In this document: piece after piece, positions 11,717 through 23,663 of the stretch
Numbering within the stretch: position 1 is the first letter of the stretch
Layout of the letters: every line of letters starts with the position of its first letter
NCBI GenBank assembly: GCA_037178975.1
Contig: JASJZH010000004.1
Location: 9,982,001 to 10,046,000, forward strand
Direction of reading: 5' to 3'
Length of the DNA: 64,000 bases
Source: Oscheius tipulae
Taxonomy: Eukaryota; Nematoda; Chromadorea; Rhabditida; Rhabditidae
Made by a program: the position numbers and the translations under genes
Notes under the pieces: model-generated
What the model was told of the DNA's origin: nothing
Seen by the model: the letters and a program-made list of their open reading frames with translations, nothing else
Database searches by the model: none

Positions 11717-11938
11717 CAGTGAAGACTACAATTATTCAATTGACATCTTTTTTGCCTTTTATCGAACGAGCCTGCAAAATTTTCATAACTCGGAGTGGCA
11801 GGAAGAGCCGCTAAAGTACTACAAGTAAACAATTTCCCAGCAGTAGCATTTCGGCGCCCAGGCAATTTCTTTCCCTACCAACTCATTTGTATTGTTTCCA
11901 GCTCAAACACACCAATATAAAATCATTTATTACACACT

Positions 11939-12315
11939 TTACCAGATCCAGGCTCTGAAAGTATCGTAGGGAGTGCGATCGCCTTGTCTTTCGCCTATGT
12001 GTCCCTCATTACCGCGATCTCCACGAATACGAATCCGTCCGTTTTCACGACCTTCTCCACGTCCCTCATGTTCTCCCTCATGTCCTCTGTGGTGATGAAG
12101 ATGATCACCGGAACCCTCGTGCTCACAGGGGGTCGTTTCCGAGGAGTCAGTGTCCATGGCTCCCGAAGATTCCGTGGTCACAGCTTCCATTGTAGTGTTT
12201 TCAGCAGGGAAGCTGCTTTGAGCATAAGCGGTGGCAACTTGAAAAACGTTTTACCACGGGAATTCGTACAACGCTCACCCAAAAGAAGTAGGCAAGCAAG
12301 TGAAGAGTAGTACAT
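11939..12315 (-). CDS. Small secreted His/Glu/Gly-rich protein
   Basis: Two exons (12315-12279 and 12237-11939) joined across a 41-base GT/AG intron give 111 residues in frame. The protein starts MYYSSLACLLLLVATAYA, a clear signal peptide with cleavage expected after AYA, followed by a Thr/Ser/Glu-rich part (TTESSGAMDTDSSETTPC) and a tail rich in His, Glu, Gly and Arg (HLHHHRGHEGEHEGRGEG). There is one Cys in the mature part. The intron interrupts the signal peptide at nearly the same place as in the gene at 28342. The His/Glu repeats could bind metal, but that is a guess. It points toward and lies 220 bases downstream of the fucosyltransferase. Confidence 0.7.
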
Positions 12316-12433
12316 TTTGTCGAGTTGTTGGTTTCAGAGTTCCGATAGGGCATTTTAAAGGTTTGGCTAGTTATAAAAACACTCGTGTTTTCGAGACAAT
12401 AATGTGGGTGAATTTACATAAATCGCGTCATCT

Positions 12434-12770
12434 GTGGTACCACAATGTTATTTGATATTGTCTGAACTGCCAGAAGACCAAGCTGATGACGAACTGCAAT
12501 CATTACTCAACGGCCAGCATATTCCGTACTGCCAAGATCACATCTACCTAGGAGCCAGGATATCATTCGACAGGAACACGTCTCTTGAGGTTTCAGGTGG
12601 GTTTGCGTTCAACAGATTCTACGAAATCTTCACCAACCGGAGAGGTTCATCTCAAGCAGAAGTTGCAAGGATGAGAGACGACGGATAGACGGAGTGTATC
12701 ATTGAATGGAGGCCATGGAAAAGACGCAGAATCTACAAACCTTTCAATTAGTGGCTTCAAGCCATTTTTT
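12434..12770 (+). mobile_element. Decayed, internally deleted RTE LINE fragment
   Basis: The translation LLNGQHIPYCQDHIYLGARI and NRFYEIFTNRR matches the finger/thumb part of the LINE at 5.06 kb (GKNVPYCNDFIFLGSRL, NRFHELFTNTR). A jump then leads to the C-terminal word ECIIEWRPWKRR, so about 170 codons are missing, and the frame is broken. Confidence 0.7.
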
Positions 12771-13423
12771 TCCATACGTTCGTCATCCAGACAAGGTCTC
12801 AATCCGTCTCTAATCATTGTCCGGAAACGGGAAATAGAAATTATTTATCCTCCTCATACGGTCCTGAATTTAAAAATAGTAAAACGTACTGTCTAACCAA
12901 CTTTCGGTTAATGATTTCGTACAATGTGATGAATAGCGAATAAATAGAATGTGTAGTGTGCTTATTCGTAAAATTCGCTTCGGGAGCCAAAGATGCAACC
13001 ATTGCCTTTGTATCCTCTCCAATGTATTCTCTTTGAAATCTGTTTGTTCCTATTTGGAATCTCTCCTGATTGAAATCTCTGACGAACCCGCTCAATTTCA
13101 CATGTTTCAGACAGGAATCCGTCAGATAAATGCTTCAACAAGTTTTTGGAGACAAATATGGTATCCTGCTAGGGTTGATGCTCTCAGTTACAATGTGAAC
13201 TTGATGTAAGTAAACAAGGACTCTTGTTATCTGATTGATTTAGGAGTAAATAGTGCATTTAGTGTATTCCAATGCTGGATAATAAATGACTAAATACCAT
13301 TATACAGTAGCGAATAAAGGTTTAGCAAATTTTCAATCAGCTTCAGTATTAAGTTAGATCAAAAGATTGACTATCTGTATGGGCTTCTTAAAGCCCCCAA
13401 ATCGGTCAATAAAAAGTGAACAG
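12771..13423. other. Intergenic, nothing recognised
   Basis: AT-rich, with short open frames only. A minus-strand frame at 13101-12841 shows no family features. Confidence 0.5.
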
Positions 13424-13630
13424 ATGGGCAGACAGTCAGAGTCTTCCGATTTGATCTCAAGAAATAGGTATGATCACTCGAGAGGACAAAATATCAAAGG
13501 GACAGATCCAGAAATCAACCTCCGTCGAGGATTCTTTGAACGATTGGTCGTTGTCACTGTCGTCCAGTTGGTAGCCCTACTTTTTTTTTCTATTGCGTCA
13601 CATTTTGATAGATACTACCGATCAACATGA
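13424..13630 (+). CDS. Possible small single-pass membrane protein
   Basis: A 68-codon frame starts MGRQSESSDLIS, continues with a basic/acidic stretch and ends with one hydrophobic segment, LVVVTVVQLVALLFFSI, then a short charged tail. The layout resembles the first exon of a membrane protein. The bases before the ATG (GAACAG) could be a splice acceptor. No family was recognised, no donor site is convincing, and a decayed LINE begins right after it, so it may be the stump of a disrupted gene. Confidence 0.25.
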   Translation: MGRQSESSDLISRNRYDHSRGQNIKGTDPEINLRRGFFERLVVVTVVQLVALLFFSIASHFDRYYRST

Positions 13631-13639
13631 TCTCACGGA

Positions 13640-15310
13640 AAAAGATGTAATCGCTCGCTTGAAGGAACGTTGCTCCCTAATTGCTCTGCTGGATTTGAAG
13701 AAGAAAAGCTTCCTCGATCACTTTGAAGTGGACTATCTTCTGTCAACCACAACTAGAGGGCAAGAGCATCTATTTCCTCTAGTCGTAACCTGGACAACCG
13801 ACTAACAGTATCTGTCCATCATGTTGAGTGTCTGGATTGGTACTTTAAACGGCAGAACTCTCCGTACTGACTCATGACTAACTGAACTGGAAAATGGACT
13901 TGAAAGTATTCTCTTCGACATCATTGGCCCGAAGAAGACAAGCATCGAACTCCATGGTCCTTCAACAGTCAGGACACCTACTACTCCACTGTGGTCAAGT
14001 TGGATTCTTGATAAACGGACCCACCTCGACAAGTTCAGACGATGGCTACACCAAAGCGTGGACCGATTACACTTTATGCCAAAAGCCGAATATTTTCACG
14101 GACGCAAATGTAATTGGCCGACTAAAGTTCAACAGCGATTACCGCCTCCTGTTAGGAAAGCTTGCAATGCCTACGAAGAAGTTCCACTCTGTCCAGCCGA
14201 GAAAACAGCGATCCCAGTTGAACAAACCCTTGTTTTGATTCGCTGCTGAAGACATGGCCCAACACGTGTACATGAGCTCAAACAGTCAAATACGCCAACT
14301 TATTCTCAACTCAAGAGATGTTACCTCTCTCCCCGTGTCCAACACCAGTCACATCTCTCAACGAACCACAACTTTGTTCCAAAAGAGACACGAGCTCCAG
14401 CATCGTCCTGGAACACGGAGGAACCGCATCGAGTTCAGTGCAGTGAACAAAGCTCTACGTGAATCGTTGAAGGAAGACCTTCGTTTAAAACATCACAATC
14501 GACTCAAAGATGCTCTTCTACAGGAACGTAGTCTCCAAACGGCCTTGAGGAAAAATATGGCAGCTATGAAGGTACTGACGCAAATACCCAATCAGAGCGG
14601 AACAGTCCTGTCAAATCCAGAAGATCTTTGAACAGTGGTGAAGAACTTCTAAGATGACCTGTATCAAAATCACATTCTGGCCCAGCTTCCGAATTTGCAG
14701 AATGAGGAAGAAATTCCGCCAATCCTCCGATGCAAAGTCGAGAAGGCTGTTTCGGCATGACACCAGGTCGTGATCAATTGGACTTCGTCTTGCTACCTCT
14801 GAGCAGAGTAGTACTCTCCAAACCATTTGCTGACATCTACAACCGGATCATTGAGAATGAGGCTCTACCAGATGAATTGACAGATTTGACAATCTTCTTT
14901 CCGATCACCTGAGCAGGCCTGCTTCAGAAAGTCCTTCTCTACCACGTACAAGTTATGAATGAGCTGATAGAAAAAGCCGTTGAGTACAACTTTCCGCTCT
15001 ACATCGCCTTCATCGACTACTCCAAAGCTTTGGACTCAATTGAGCATGGAGCTGGAAAAAAAGGAAGTGGAACTGGGCCAGAAAGATAGCGAATATGAAA
15101 GACGATAGATGGACGAAATGCCTCACTAATTGGAGACCGTGGAGGAGAGTAAAATTGTCTGGTAGACGAAAGTCCAGATAAAGGGACGAATTCACAGCTC
15201 AGTTAGGAGAAGTATGGATGAGAACTGCGCGGATGAGCACCCTTCTTTGGAAGACTAGCATGTTGCGACATATAGAAAGTATGTGATAATTGCAAAATAA
15301 ATCACATCAA
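13640..15310 (+). mobile_element. Decayed RTE LINE with endonuclease end, linker, part of RT and C-terminus
   Basis: Pieces in order: the end of an AP-type endonuclease (WTDYTLCQKPNIFTDANVI and NSDYRLLLGKL, like the SDHRL motif), a linker frame 14254-14631 (IEFSAVNKALRESLKEDLRL), the N-terminal RT region with PGRDQLDF and the element's C-terminus at 15050-15290 (WARKIANMKDDRWTK, MLRHIESM). The catalytic RT core is deleted, and frameshifts and stops occur between pieces. The tail (AAATAAATC) matches the LINE at 5.06 kb, so both belong to one family. Confidence 0.8.
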
Positions 15311-15339
15311 ATCATGACCTCACGAACTAAAAAATACTG

Positions 15340-16140
15340 ACACAATAAACTCACTTTGAAAAGCCAAGCCTTCATGCCGGTTTCGAACACTTAAAAATTC
15401 TCGACCAGCGCTGTACATGGCGCCGCGCCACTGGTTGCTCTGCACTGTTTTGGTGATTGACCATGGACGGATTGTCGTGCTGGGGAGGCTTCTTAACAGA
15501 AACTGCCCTATAATTAGGGAATACAACAACTACAACAACGAACTTCATCTTGTTGAACTTGTCTTTGACGCCTTGAGGAACAAAGATGAGAGGTGTCTTT
15601 CCGATAGCAGTGATTCCCGCCCAAACCATGGCAGATTGCGGATGGGAACGGCGAGTAACAGTAGCATTTGGCTGTGTAGCTGCGTAAACGCGATCATTTT
15701 GCTTGTTCTGCGTGGCTTCGACTGTGAAAATCTTCTCATCGGTGAAAAGAAAGTCCACGTGTTTGCCGGATCCGGAACATCTCAGCAACTGTCGACAACG
15801 GACCTTTCGCTTCTGTTTTATGGCATCCGTGATCAATTGCGAGCGGTTTTTCTTGTAAGCAGTCATCTTCAAAATATTCTTGACAATTCTTCTCAACGAT
15901 GTGCCCAACAAGTTCATGTCTTTGGCCAATTTGCGAACTTAACGATTGGGGATCTTGCGAAGACGTACTTTCTTGATATTGGCTCCAGTGATGAAAGATT
16001 TGCGTCTTCCTCGTCCAGTTCGATCAGAAACGGTGTCCAGCTCAGCAAAGCGTTGAATAGTACGATATATGACGGTTTTATTCACTTCGAGACTGGATGT
16101 CGGCCATCTCTGTATAACGAGATAATCGAGATCCTATGAA
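15340..16140 (-). mobile_element. Decayed Tc1/mariner-superfamily transposon
   Basis: The minus strand encodes part of a transposase: LEVNKTVIYRTIQRFAEL near 16100, a stop, then MNLLGTSLRRIVKNIL, the catalytic start VDFLFTDEKIFTVEATQNKQ and VMVWAGI-like SAMVWAGITAIGKTPLIF. A run of Val codons and a misaligned end mark a deletion around 15500, so the second and third catalytic Asp region is scrambled. The sequence is clearly different from the three mariner copies. Terminal repeats were not located. A long plus-strand frame over the same bases (15417-16139) is its shadow. Confidence 0.8.
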
Positions 16141-17238
16141 TTGAAGCCTTGACCTTCTGAAAATTACGAATGTTAGAATTTGTCTTTAAGGAAAAAGTGC
16201 TAACTGATCAAATAAAATCAACACAAACATGAATAGACAATAAAAATACGAAAAACGTAGGAAACAAACCGAGCACGCGCAGTTGCTATAATTTGGCGCA
16301 CCTTATACTTAGTTACGAAGTTTTGTCCCAATTGTATCCGACAAAATATTTGTAGGAACTCAAGATGCTACCACCACCGGGAACAGCTTCAAAGTTATGA
16401 AGAACTACCGACCTCAGTTATACTACGCGTGTCTGTGATAAGCCGACCACGCTACATGGCCGGCTGTGTGACTATCATCGATGGACAGCGAGGCTGGTTG
16501 CTTTGCAAAGGGTATTGCGGTAGGAATATTTATTAAAGCTATAGAAATGTCTGTTTGTCAATTATTGCAGTTATTAGGAAGGTTTGACAGCGCTCTTGAA
16601 ACTGTCCAACAATCGCTCGGCATCTTTTTTTTCTTGGTCCATTACCTTGGTCAGATGTTGAAAGCGGGCATCAACTAGGGATGGTCGTAGATCGGAATCA
16701 CTAAAAACAGCATTCGTTTACTTTTTTGAGACCGAAAAACTCACTTAGCAGAGCTGGAAGATTCTCCAAACATGTCCCGGTACCTGTCCAGAGCCTCATT
16801 GTGTAGTCGTGTGTTGTAAATATACTGGGAGATGGTGTTATCGTGGACTGGAGAAGACGAAGCGTGCATTTTGTGTATGAGAGAGAGGTGAGAATTGTCG
16901 GATGCTTGTTCGAAAAGCATTTTGAAGGGCATAACTCGGTCGGCGGAGCGAAATTGATGGACCACACGATTACGATGGACTCACGACAAGGTCGGAAAGT
17001 TCAGTCAAGGGTGGGAATACCGACGAAAGTGATCTTAGGAACACCGTTCGGGAGCGGGTGATCATTGGATCACGCGGCTTCTTGGATGTAGTCTGTGGGA
17101 CAGAGACAGAGAGTTATGGAGGGAGAAAGAGAATCTGTAACCAGAGATAGAGTATTTGATGAGAAGAATCTTCAAAATTTAAATGACAAAGCACTTTTCC
17201 ACTTTACAGAGGACTAGATTATTAAATTCAGAGCTTGG
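16141..17238. other. Mostly non-coding; one doubtful minus-strand exon
   Basis: The minus strand at about 16970-16741 reads VMPFKMLFEQASDN...YIYNTRLHNEALDRYRDMFGE, which has protein-like composition, but a second frame over the same bases is equally open and neither is recognised. The rest shows nothing. Confidence 0.3.
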
Positions 17239-17445
17239 ACATGCGTAGTCTAATTTTATCCACCCAAAAAGGTATGTGGTATTGAATCAGTACTCTCTGT
17301 TCTTTGGTTCAGTTCGTTCCTTCGACATTCAAACTTGAACTCTGGGAGCGTTTTCTTTTCGCAGATCGCTTGAACGATAGAACAATACTAATGAGACGGA
17401 CCTGACCTTACGAACACGACCGAAAATCGACTGATTCTTTGACCA
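17239..17445. repeat. Left arm of inverted repeat flanking a DUF268 gene
   Basis: This segment is the reverse complement, with scattered changes, of 20312-20541. Shared words include TTTATCCACCCAAAAA, CAAACTTGAAC and ACGACCGAAAATCGACTGAT. The pair encloses the gene at 18492-20107. Confidence 0.85.
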
Positions 17446-18491
17446 GTTCCCTGCAGCTCATTAAAAAATGACAATATAACTTCACAGAAACACGTTGGTT
17501 GACCTTATCCATGTATAGAATGCCGAAGACAAACGAAAATCCCTTCATAATTTTGGCAAGCAAAGTCCTACATTTTTCTGTACCGGTAACTCTTCCAACT
17601 TTTCTGAGGCAGTCTAGTTAAAGAAGAGAATGCAAAGCACAATTAAAGAACCTTTTGACAACACAAGTTCCAGTTCCGGAAAACACGAGATCAAGAAAAG
17701 GGTTCGGTGGATCAAGTGAACTTTCCGGGCTGATCTCACGAGCGGTGTGGTTTCTGGGTGTCAAGAGAAGGAAATGTAAAAAGTCAAAACATTTTACCGG
17801 ATTTCCTTTTAATCTTTATAGAATTCTTTGCAGAATAAGCAGAGAAGAAGAAAAACTTTGACATAGAAGTGGCTGAAACAAAATAACCTTTCATAAAATG
17901 AGTGTGAAACTGGTTTAAGTTTAAAGCTTCAAGTCGTTGCAATGGGTGTCACTTTTTGTGTCACTATTTTTGCTATCGTACTGCTCTACGTAGTCTGCAA
18001 TGTACCTTGAACAGTTGTGATCTCAGGAACGCGCGCACTTTGCGACTGATCTCTCGGTCAAAGAGCAGTGTACTCAGGAAAGGCAAAGTTTGCATTCAAA
18101 CTAAGTTGCAGTAATTTTTTGACACTTTTTTTTCCAAAGCTGGGATACAACTTGTAACAGAGCTCGCAATGAATTGCGCAGTCAAAAGTCAAAAGATCCA
18201 TTCATGTAGGGTATTGAAGCCATCATAGAGACACTGAAGCCTGTTTTTTATTGATTCCCGGACTTCTTTGAACACCTAAACTCTCTCCCAGATCCTCTGA
18301 CTCCAAATCTTCCGGACTGCTCCTCCCAAATAGCCCGCCTCTTAGTCGTCGTTTAGCTGCAGGCTCTTGCCCAGATATCGTTTTTTCTCGCTCAGGTTCT
18401 TTTTTCCTTCTTTTTTGGCTACTTCTTATCAGCCTATTGATTGCTTTAATATTGATCTAAAGCCACTTTCAGCTTCTGTCTGCAGAACAAA
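17446..18491. other. Upstream region of DUF268 gene A, no gene seen
   Basis: AT-rich DNA with short open frames only; presumably promoter and 5' untranslated sequence. Confidence 0.5.
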
Positions 18492-20107
18492 ATGGCTTTC
18501 AACCGGCATCCCATGCATAAGTTCATGTTGGCTGGAGCTGTTCTTTGCATAATCTTTTTTCTAGGAAGGCATGTTCATCAGAGTGCTGGTAAAAACACTT
18601 AAGGATTTTTAGGCAGGGCTACAAACAGCTAAATAAACTGCGATCACAGTAAGAAATGGTCTATGTCACGGAGAAGGTTACCTTTCAGAGATCCCAGCTT
18701 AATTTTCACGGACAAAGGCTATGTCACTTATACGGAAGCGGAGCTCAAAATCTTTCGTCCTATGGGATACGAAATTGTGGAGGAGTCTGTTATTCCGGTT
18801 CTGAAATACGTCAGACCACCAATTTGTTCTGCTGTGAGTTTTTTGTTGACATTGTAGAAATCCACTTGGAAGTTTTTTGCTATAATCAAATGCAGCGGAT
18901 TACAGGAGCTCAAAAATGACATGCTACTGGGTGAAAAACATAGCATTGCATTCGTTTCGTTTGAGAAGCCTCCCCGACACGATAAGGGTCCACGGTTGTT
19001 ATCCAAAGCACTAAAGGGTTGCGGAGCGATGTTTTGCGGCGGTTGAGGTAGTATGAGTGAGACACTCTAGTGCGGCACCAGAGCAAACTGTAGCCTTAAA
19101 AGTGATATTCAATACATCCAATACTTATAATCCAAACCTCATTTAGATCTTCGAAACCTGGCTAGCTGGCTCAGCTTCTCAAGACGAGTCTGCCGCTCCT
19201 CCAAGAGATATTCCCGAGAGCCTTCTTCCTCAATACAGTATGAATGGCTATGGTGTTTTGGACTATAGTATGGTAAAGCTAGCATTAACAAAAAGAAAAT
19301 AGCCCTTTAAGGGCTATTCCGATGACCGCTCAGGAACTCATTCAGCTGATTGGGCCAAAGCGGAGGTCGACACTTTCTTGGCTATGAAACCGTATGAAGT
19401 GCCAAATTACGCAGGGGAAGGACGTGAGACTTTGCTTTTATGAAGCTAAATTTTGTTTTAGATGCCGTTTACAATGCCCTGAACACTTATGGAGTTAGAG
19501 GGCAAAACGGTCTCGCTATTGGATCTCTGTCTCCTTGGGTAGAAAGCTATGCCTTGAGACTTGGTGCCGCTTCGGTATTTTTGGAAAGCTCTTGGTTACA
19601 ATGGCAATCATTCAGATCAAAACTGTGGAGTACATGAAAATCACCACACCCAAAGAATATCCCACCATGAGCTACACGCATCCTTTGGAAATCGCAAAGA
19701 ACTATAAAACGTTAGTTTTTATATTTTGGAATAAATTTCAACTTTTCAGACATGTTGGGGCGTACGATTTTATTGTATCTTTCTCCTCTATCGAACACAG
19801 TGGTTTGGGAAGATTTGGCGATGCTCTTGACCCCGATGGAGACATCAAGGAAGTCCAGAAAATATACTGTATGCTGAAGGAGGGAGGATTTCTCTACCTC
19901 GGAATCCCGATCGGAAGAGATGTCGTCAAGTGGAACAAACACAGGACCTACGGGCGTCTCCGATTAGCCATGATGGCTGTCGGTTTTGAAATTCTGGACA
20001 GCTTCCATTTCAAGCAGCGTCTAGAGTTGTCCCCAGGAAATATTATCCAAATGGAGGAAGCTCAGCCTGTAATTGTTATGAGAAAAAAGTATACCCAAAA
20101 AAAATAA
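18492..20107 (+). CDS. DUF268-family protein A
   Basis: A type II membrane or secreted protein: MAFNRHPMHKFMLAGAVLCI plus IFFLG forms the anchor. Later exons give DPSLIFTDKGYVTYTEAELK, RPMGYEIVEESVIPVLKYV, then IFETWLAGSASQDESAAPPR, GYSDDRSGTHSADWAKAE, the Gly-rich segment GLAIGSLSPWVESYALRLGA, and the C-terminal block YDFIVSFSSIEHSGLGRFGD, CMLKEGGFLYLGIPIGRD, YGRLRLAMMAVGFEILDSFH. This matches the nematode family DUF268 (Pfam PF03269), whose function is unknown. The Gly-rich strand-turn followed by the FSSIEH region resembles a Rossmann-type methyltransferase fold, an inference only. About seven short introns. No disabling change is visible. Gene B follows in tandem 770 bases on. Confidence 0.85.
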
Positions 20108-20875
20108 AATCTCTAAATAAATCGTTTTAAACAGATGCAGTTTATCCAAAAAAAAAGATTGAGTCAGAGACAGATTTAAGGAGAAAAAGCTATGCAGGGT
20201 TGCGAGAGGCAGAAGTCTAAGAGACGCTGAGTCAATTATCGCAACCCTTACTGTGGTTCAATACAACTAACACCTCAAAATGGAAATCGATTAATGACCA
20301 CACTGAAATGTTGACCAAAGAATCAGTCGATTTTCGGTCGTGTTCGTAAGGTCAGATCCGTCTCGGTATTGTTCTATCGCTCAAGCGTTCTGCGAAAAGG
20401 AAACGCATTCTCAGGGTTCAAGTTTGAATGTCGAAGGAACGAACCAAAGAACAGAGTACTGATTTAGGAGCTATTATATCCACACCAGTTGTCTTTCCTC
20501 CTACATAGCTTTTTGGGTGGATAAAGTTAGTCTACGTATGTAAGGTTGCAAGGCATCATCTCGAATTTGCGGTCAATTTTTATCCAATTTATAGCTCCAC
20601 TGTACATGTTCAATGTTAGAGATATTTAGTCCAGCAATAATCTCGCCTCAAAGGTCTTTAGAAAGAAACTGATTCATCCATACATTGCTGCCCAGTATCT
20701 TTTTTCGCCGACTACTTTTTCAAGCTCCCCGAGATTTCCTCTCGAGGCTTTTTACTGCAACTTTACCGGACTGTGGTCTCTTTAAATAGCTCGTCGCTCT
20801 ACTGCAGTCTCTTCTTCTCGACACCGTCACTTCTTGGCTGGCTTGGATCTCAAGACTCTTTCTTCTCTAGACAGA
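20108..20875. other. Intergenic, containing the right inverted-repeat arm
   Basis: Apart from the repeat arm at 20312-20541 this holds only the presumed gene B promoter; the TTTAAATAGC near 20781 is a TATA-like candidate. Confidence 0.4.
20312..20541. repeat. Right arm of inverted repeat flanking a DUF268 gene
   Basis: Reverse complement of 17239-17445, with a small extra segment near 20480-20500. It lies between DUF268 genes A and B. Confidence 0.85.
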
Positions 20876-22944
20876 ATGTCTCTCTATTGTCGGTATCCCC
20901 AGCACATCTTTATCATCACGGCATTCATTCTGGCAATAATAATCATCCTGACTAGGTAGATCAGATTTGCAGACATAGAAACTCCTTAAAGTTATGACTT
21001 CAGACACACAGAACAATTAGACGCATCCATCGGTCATACAGAACCACCAGCCGATCTTGCAAGGTTTGAAGATAATCTGATGCAAAATGTAAAAGTGGTT
21101 ACAGAGATCCGAAGCTAATCTATACAGAAAAAGGTTACATGTCTTATTCCGAGGTTGAGAACAACATTCTTCGTCCTCTGGGATACGAAATTATGGAGGA
21201 AGCTGTTGTTCCAGTGCTAAAATATATTAATCCGCCTACATGTGCATCTGTAAGTCATTTTTAAAGTCAAAGTTGTTACTGTTTGGTAAAACAAAAGTAT
21301 GTTTTGATCGCCGAAAAGACCAGTGCGAAGATCAGCTTCGGAGAGCGGGTGATCTTTGGGACGCCGAAAGTTCACAAGACTTTTACGTTTTGTTCTAGGT
21401 TCATTTTTTCTCAATGCAACCAAAAGTTAAATTAGATCTTCAAAGATCTTTGTTACAAGTCGAAAGATGCTCCCACATATCAATTTCTCCCAAAAGTCAT
21501 ATCGACTGACAGAGTGTAATGTTAGATTTTCTAAAACGAACTATTTCTTAACCCTTAGGGACTAACTGTCTACTAATATTCTAAAAAAAAGATCCTTCAG
21601 TTATTTTCGTCTCAAACGATCGCCACTATGTTCTTTGTCGCAGATCCGATCGCCAGATATCGCCGATTATTGTGCGTCAAAATGGGAGCGAAGACCGCTG
21701 TCATCCCGAGAACAGCCACAAAAAGCGATTTGATTTTTCGATTAAAGTTTTTCAAAGCCTGAACTGTGTCGCCAGACGACATGATTCGACAAATTTTTCT
21801 GGATTGCCAAGCAAGAATCAAATCACTTTTCAGGTTTTCGAAACCTGGCTTCAAGGCTCTTCCTCTCAAGATGAGTCCGCGGCACCTCCAAGAGACATTC
21901 CTGCCAAGTTGCTTCCTCAGTATTCATTGTATGGTCATGTTCTAATGGACTTGACTAAGGTACGGCGTTATTAAAAAGGAAAAAAATTTTAAGGGGTATG
22001 CCGATGACCGCTCTGGAACTCATCTAGCCAAATGGGAAAAATCAGAAGTCGATCGTTACGTGGCCAAAGACCCCTACACTTTCAAGAATTACGATGGAGA
22101 AGGAGGTTAATCTTCAGCCTTTATCAAACCCAAAATCCAACCTTTTAGATGCTGTCTACAGAGCCATGAAGACGTATGGAATCAAGGGCCAGAGTGGTCT
22201 GGTAATCGGGTCTCTATCTCCCTGGGTGGAAGCCTATACCATTAAACTTGGAGCTGCCAAGGTTACACTTGTGAAGAATGCGTTATGAAGTTTGTCTTTT
22301 AGGTCAAAACAATTGAGTACATGAAAATTGAGACACCTAAGGAATATCCCTGGATGAGCTACTCGCATCCTTTGGAAATTGCAAAGAACTACAGAGAGTT
22401 AGTTGTTTTAGAAAAATTGTGTGTGTATCAACTGGAAACGCGCCCTAGTTCCTCGTCATTTGACCGCGTCATTCAGCGATGATAGTATGGGTGCGGCTCG
22501 TAGCGTGTTTTAGAATTTAAAGTGAAACTTTTGAGAATTTCTGAAGACTTATATGGTTTCAGCTTTTTTATTTTCAGACACGTTGGAGCCTATGATTTTA
22601 TTGTTTCCTTCTCCTCTATCGAACACAGTGGTCTGGGAAGATTTGGAGATGCTCTGGATCCCATGGGAGATATAAAGGAAACCCAGAAGATGTTCTGCAT
22701 GCTGAAGGAAGGAGGTCTTCTCTTTCTTGGAATCCCAATTGGAAAGGACACAGTTCATTGGAACAAGCACAGAAATTATGGACGTATCAGGCTAGCTATG
22801 ATGGCCGTCGGGTTTGAAATCCTAGACAGCTTCCATTTCAAGGAGCGAGTTCAGCTGAGCCCAGAGTATTTTATTAATTCTGATGAGGCACAGCCCCTTA
22901 TTGTCATGAGAAAACGGTATACTCAGAGCATTTCCCAAATTTAA
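20876..22944 (+). CDS. DUF268-family protein B
   Basis: Tandem paralogue of gene A. The first exon gives a signal anchor (MSLYCRYPQHIFIITAFILA), followed by exons HTEQLDASIGHTEPPADLAR, DPKLIYTEKGYMSYSEVENN, GYEIMEEAVVPVLKYINPPT, then after an unusually long intron of about 585 bases (21250-21833) VFETWLQGSSSQDESAAPPR, and the conserved end GLVIGSLSPWVEAYTIKLGA, YDFIVSFSSIEHSGLGRFGD, LGIPIGKDTVHWNKHRNYGR, ending ISQI with the stop at 22942-22944. An ATAAA-type signal follows. The last exon is very close to that of gene A, suggesting recent duplication or gene conversion. Function unknown, as for gene A. Confidence 0.85.
21436..21500 (+). other. Possible relic or alternative exon inside DUF268 gene B
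   Basis: After an acceptor-like TTAAATTAG the bases read IFKDLCYKSKDAPTYQFLPK, laid out like the exon IFETW...APPRDIPESLLPQY of genes A and B and VFAEWL... of gene D. It lies in the long intron of gene B. Whether it is ever spliced in is unknown. Confidence 0.3.
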
Positions 22945-22965
22945 ATAAACAACTTATTGTTCAAA

Positions 22966-23663
22966 TCACGATTGACAGTCTATAGCGATATATGATGTGT
23001 TCTGTACATCAACAAAGTATGGTCCCCCAAAGCAATAAAGCGAGCCATGTGGCTCAGATGAACTTTTAGGAATTCCATCTTGCTCACATACTGTAGTAGA
23101 GCTGTAGTAGAAGAGTCGATATTGCATACATCCGGTGAAGTATATCGAGCAGATTGGATCAGTTGTTGGCTGGCTGGCAGTTCGGTAACTGAGATGGAAG
23201 TGGATGCCTGCAGGGGAAGGGGGAAAGGTGGGACAGAAAGAGGTAGTCTCATTTTGAAGATAGCACGGACATCCTAAAAAGTAAAAGCTGGACAGGAGAC
23301 CAAAAGACCGACCACGGAAAAATTGGTGAACTTGAGTCAGTTGAGATTCTGCTGGGCATGAAGTCAAATTGGTCTTGACGTATGCAATGACAGCATTATC
23401 GTAATCATAAGTGAAGCTAGTATACCATCCATAAAAGCAATACGACCCATTCCTGAACAAACCTGCTTTTTTTTTTAAAATGGTTGGATGACGAACTGGG
23501 GACTGTAGTAGTTGCACAGCTCGGACTTTACACAATCCTCAATTGAGCATGGCTTCACGATTGAATTGTGCACAGAACTTGGAATAAAGTTGGTCTTGAC
23601 AAAGTGGACTGTTGAGTAGACAATAAAGAGACTTGACAAGAATAACAGACAGACGCGAAACAT
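22966..23663 (-). CDS. CNYY-family Cys-rich protein 1, C-terminal module type A
   Basis: Family not recognised. Three exons. Exon 1 has a signal peptide or anchor (MFRVCLLFLSSLFIVYSTVH), then IVKPCSIEDCVKSELCNYYS. Exon 2 has RNGSYCFYGWYTSF and YVKTNLTSCPAE. Exon 3 has GCPCYLQNETTSFCPTFPPS, LSYRTASQPTTDPICSIYFT, SEPHGSLYCFGGPYFVDV and ends AIDCQS. Introns are about 45 bases (for example GTCGGTC...TTTTAG around 23335-23290). The many Cys spaced along the mature part suggest disulphide bonds in a secreted or cell-surface protein. It ends only 20 bases from the stop of DUF268 gene B, tail to tail. Closest relative is the gene at 24485-25199. Confidence 0.65.

Noticed and set aside
15417-16139. 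240-codon plus-strand open frame
   Set aside because: It lies antisense to a decayed Tc/mariner transposase whose motifs (FTDEKIFTVE, MVWAGI) are clear on the minus strand.
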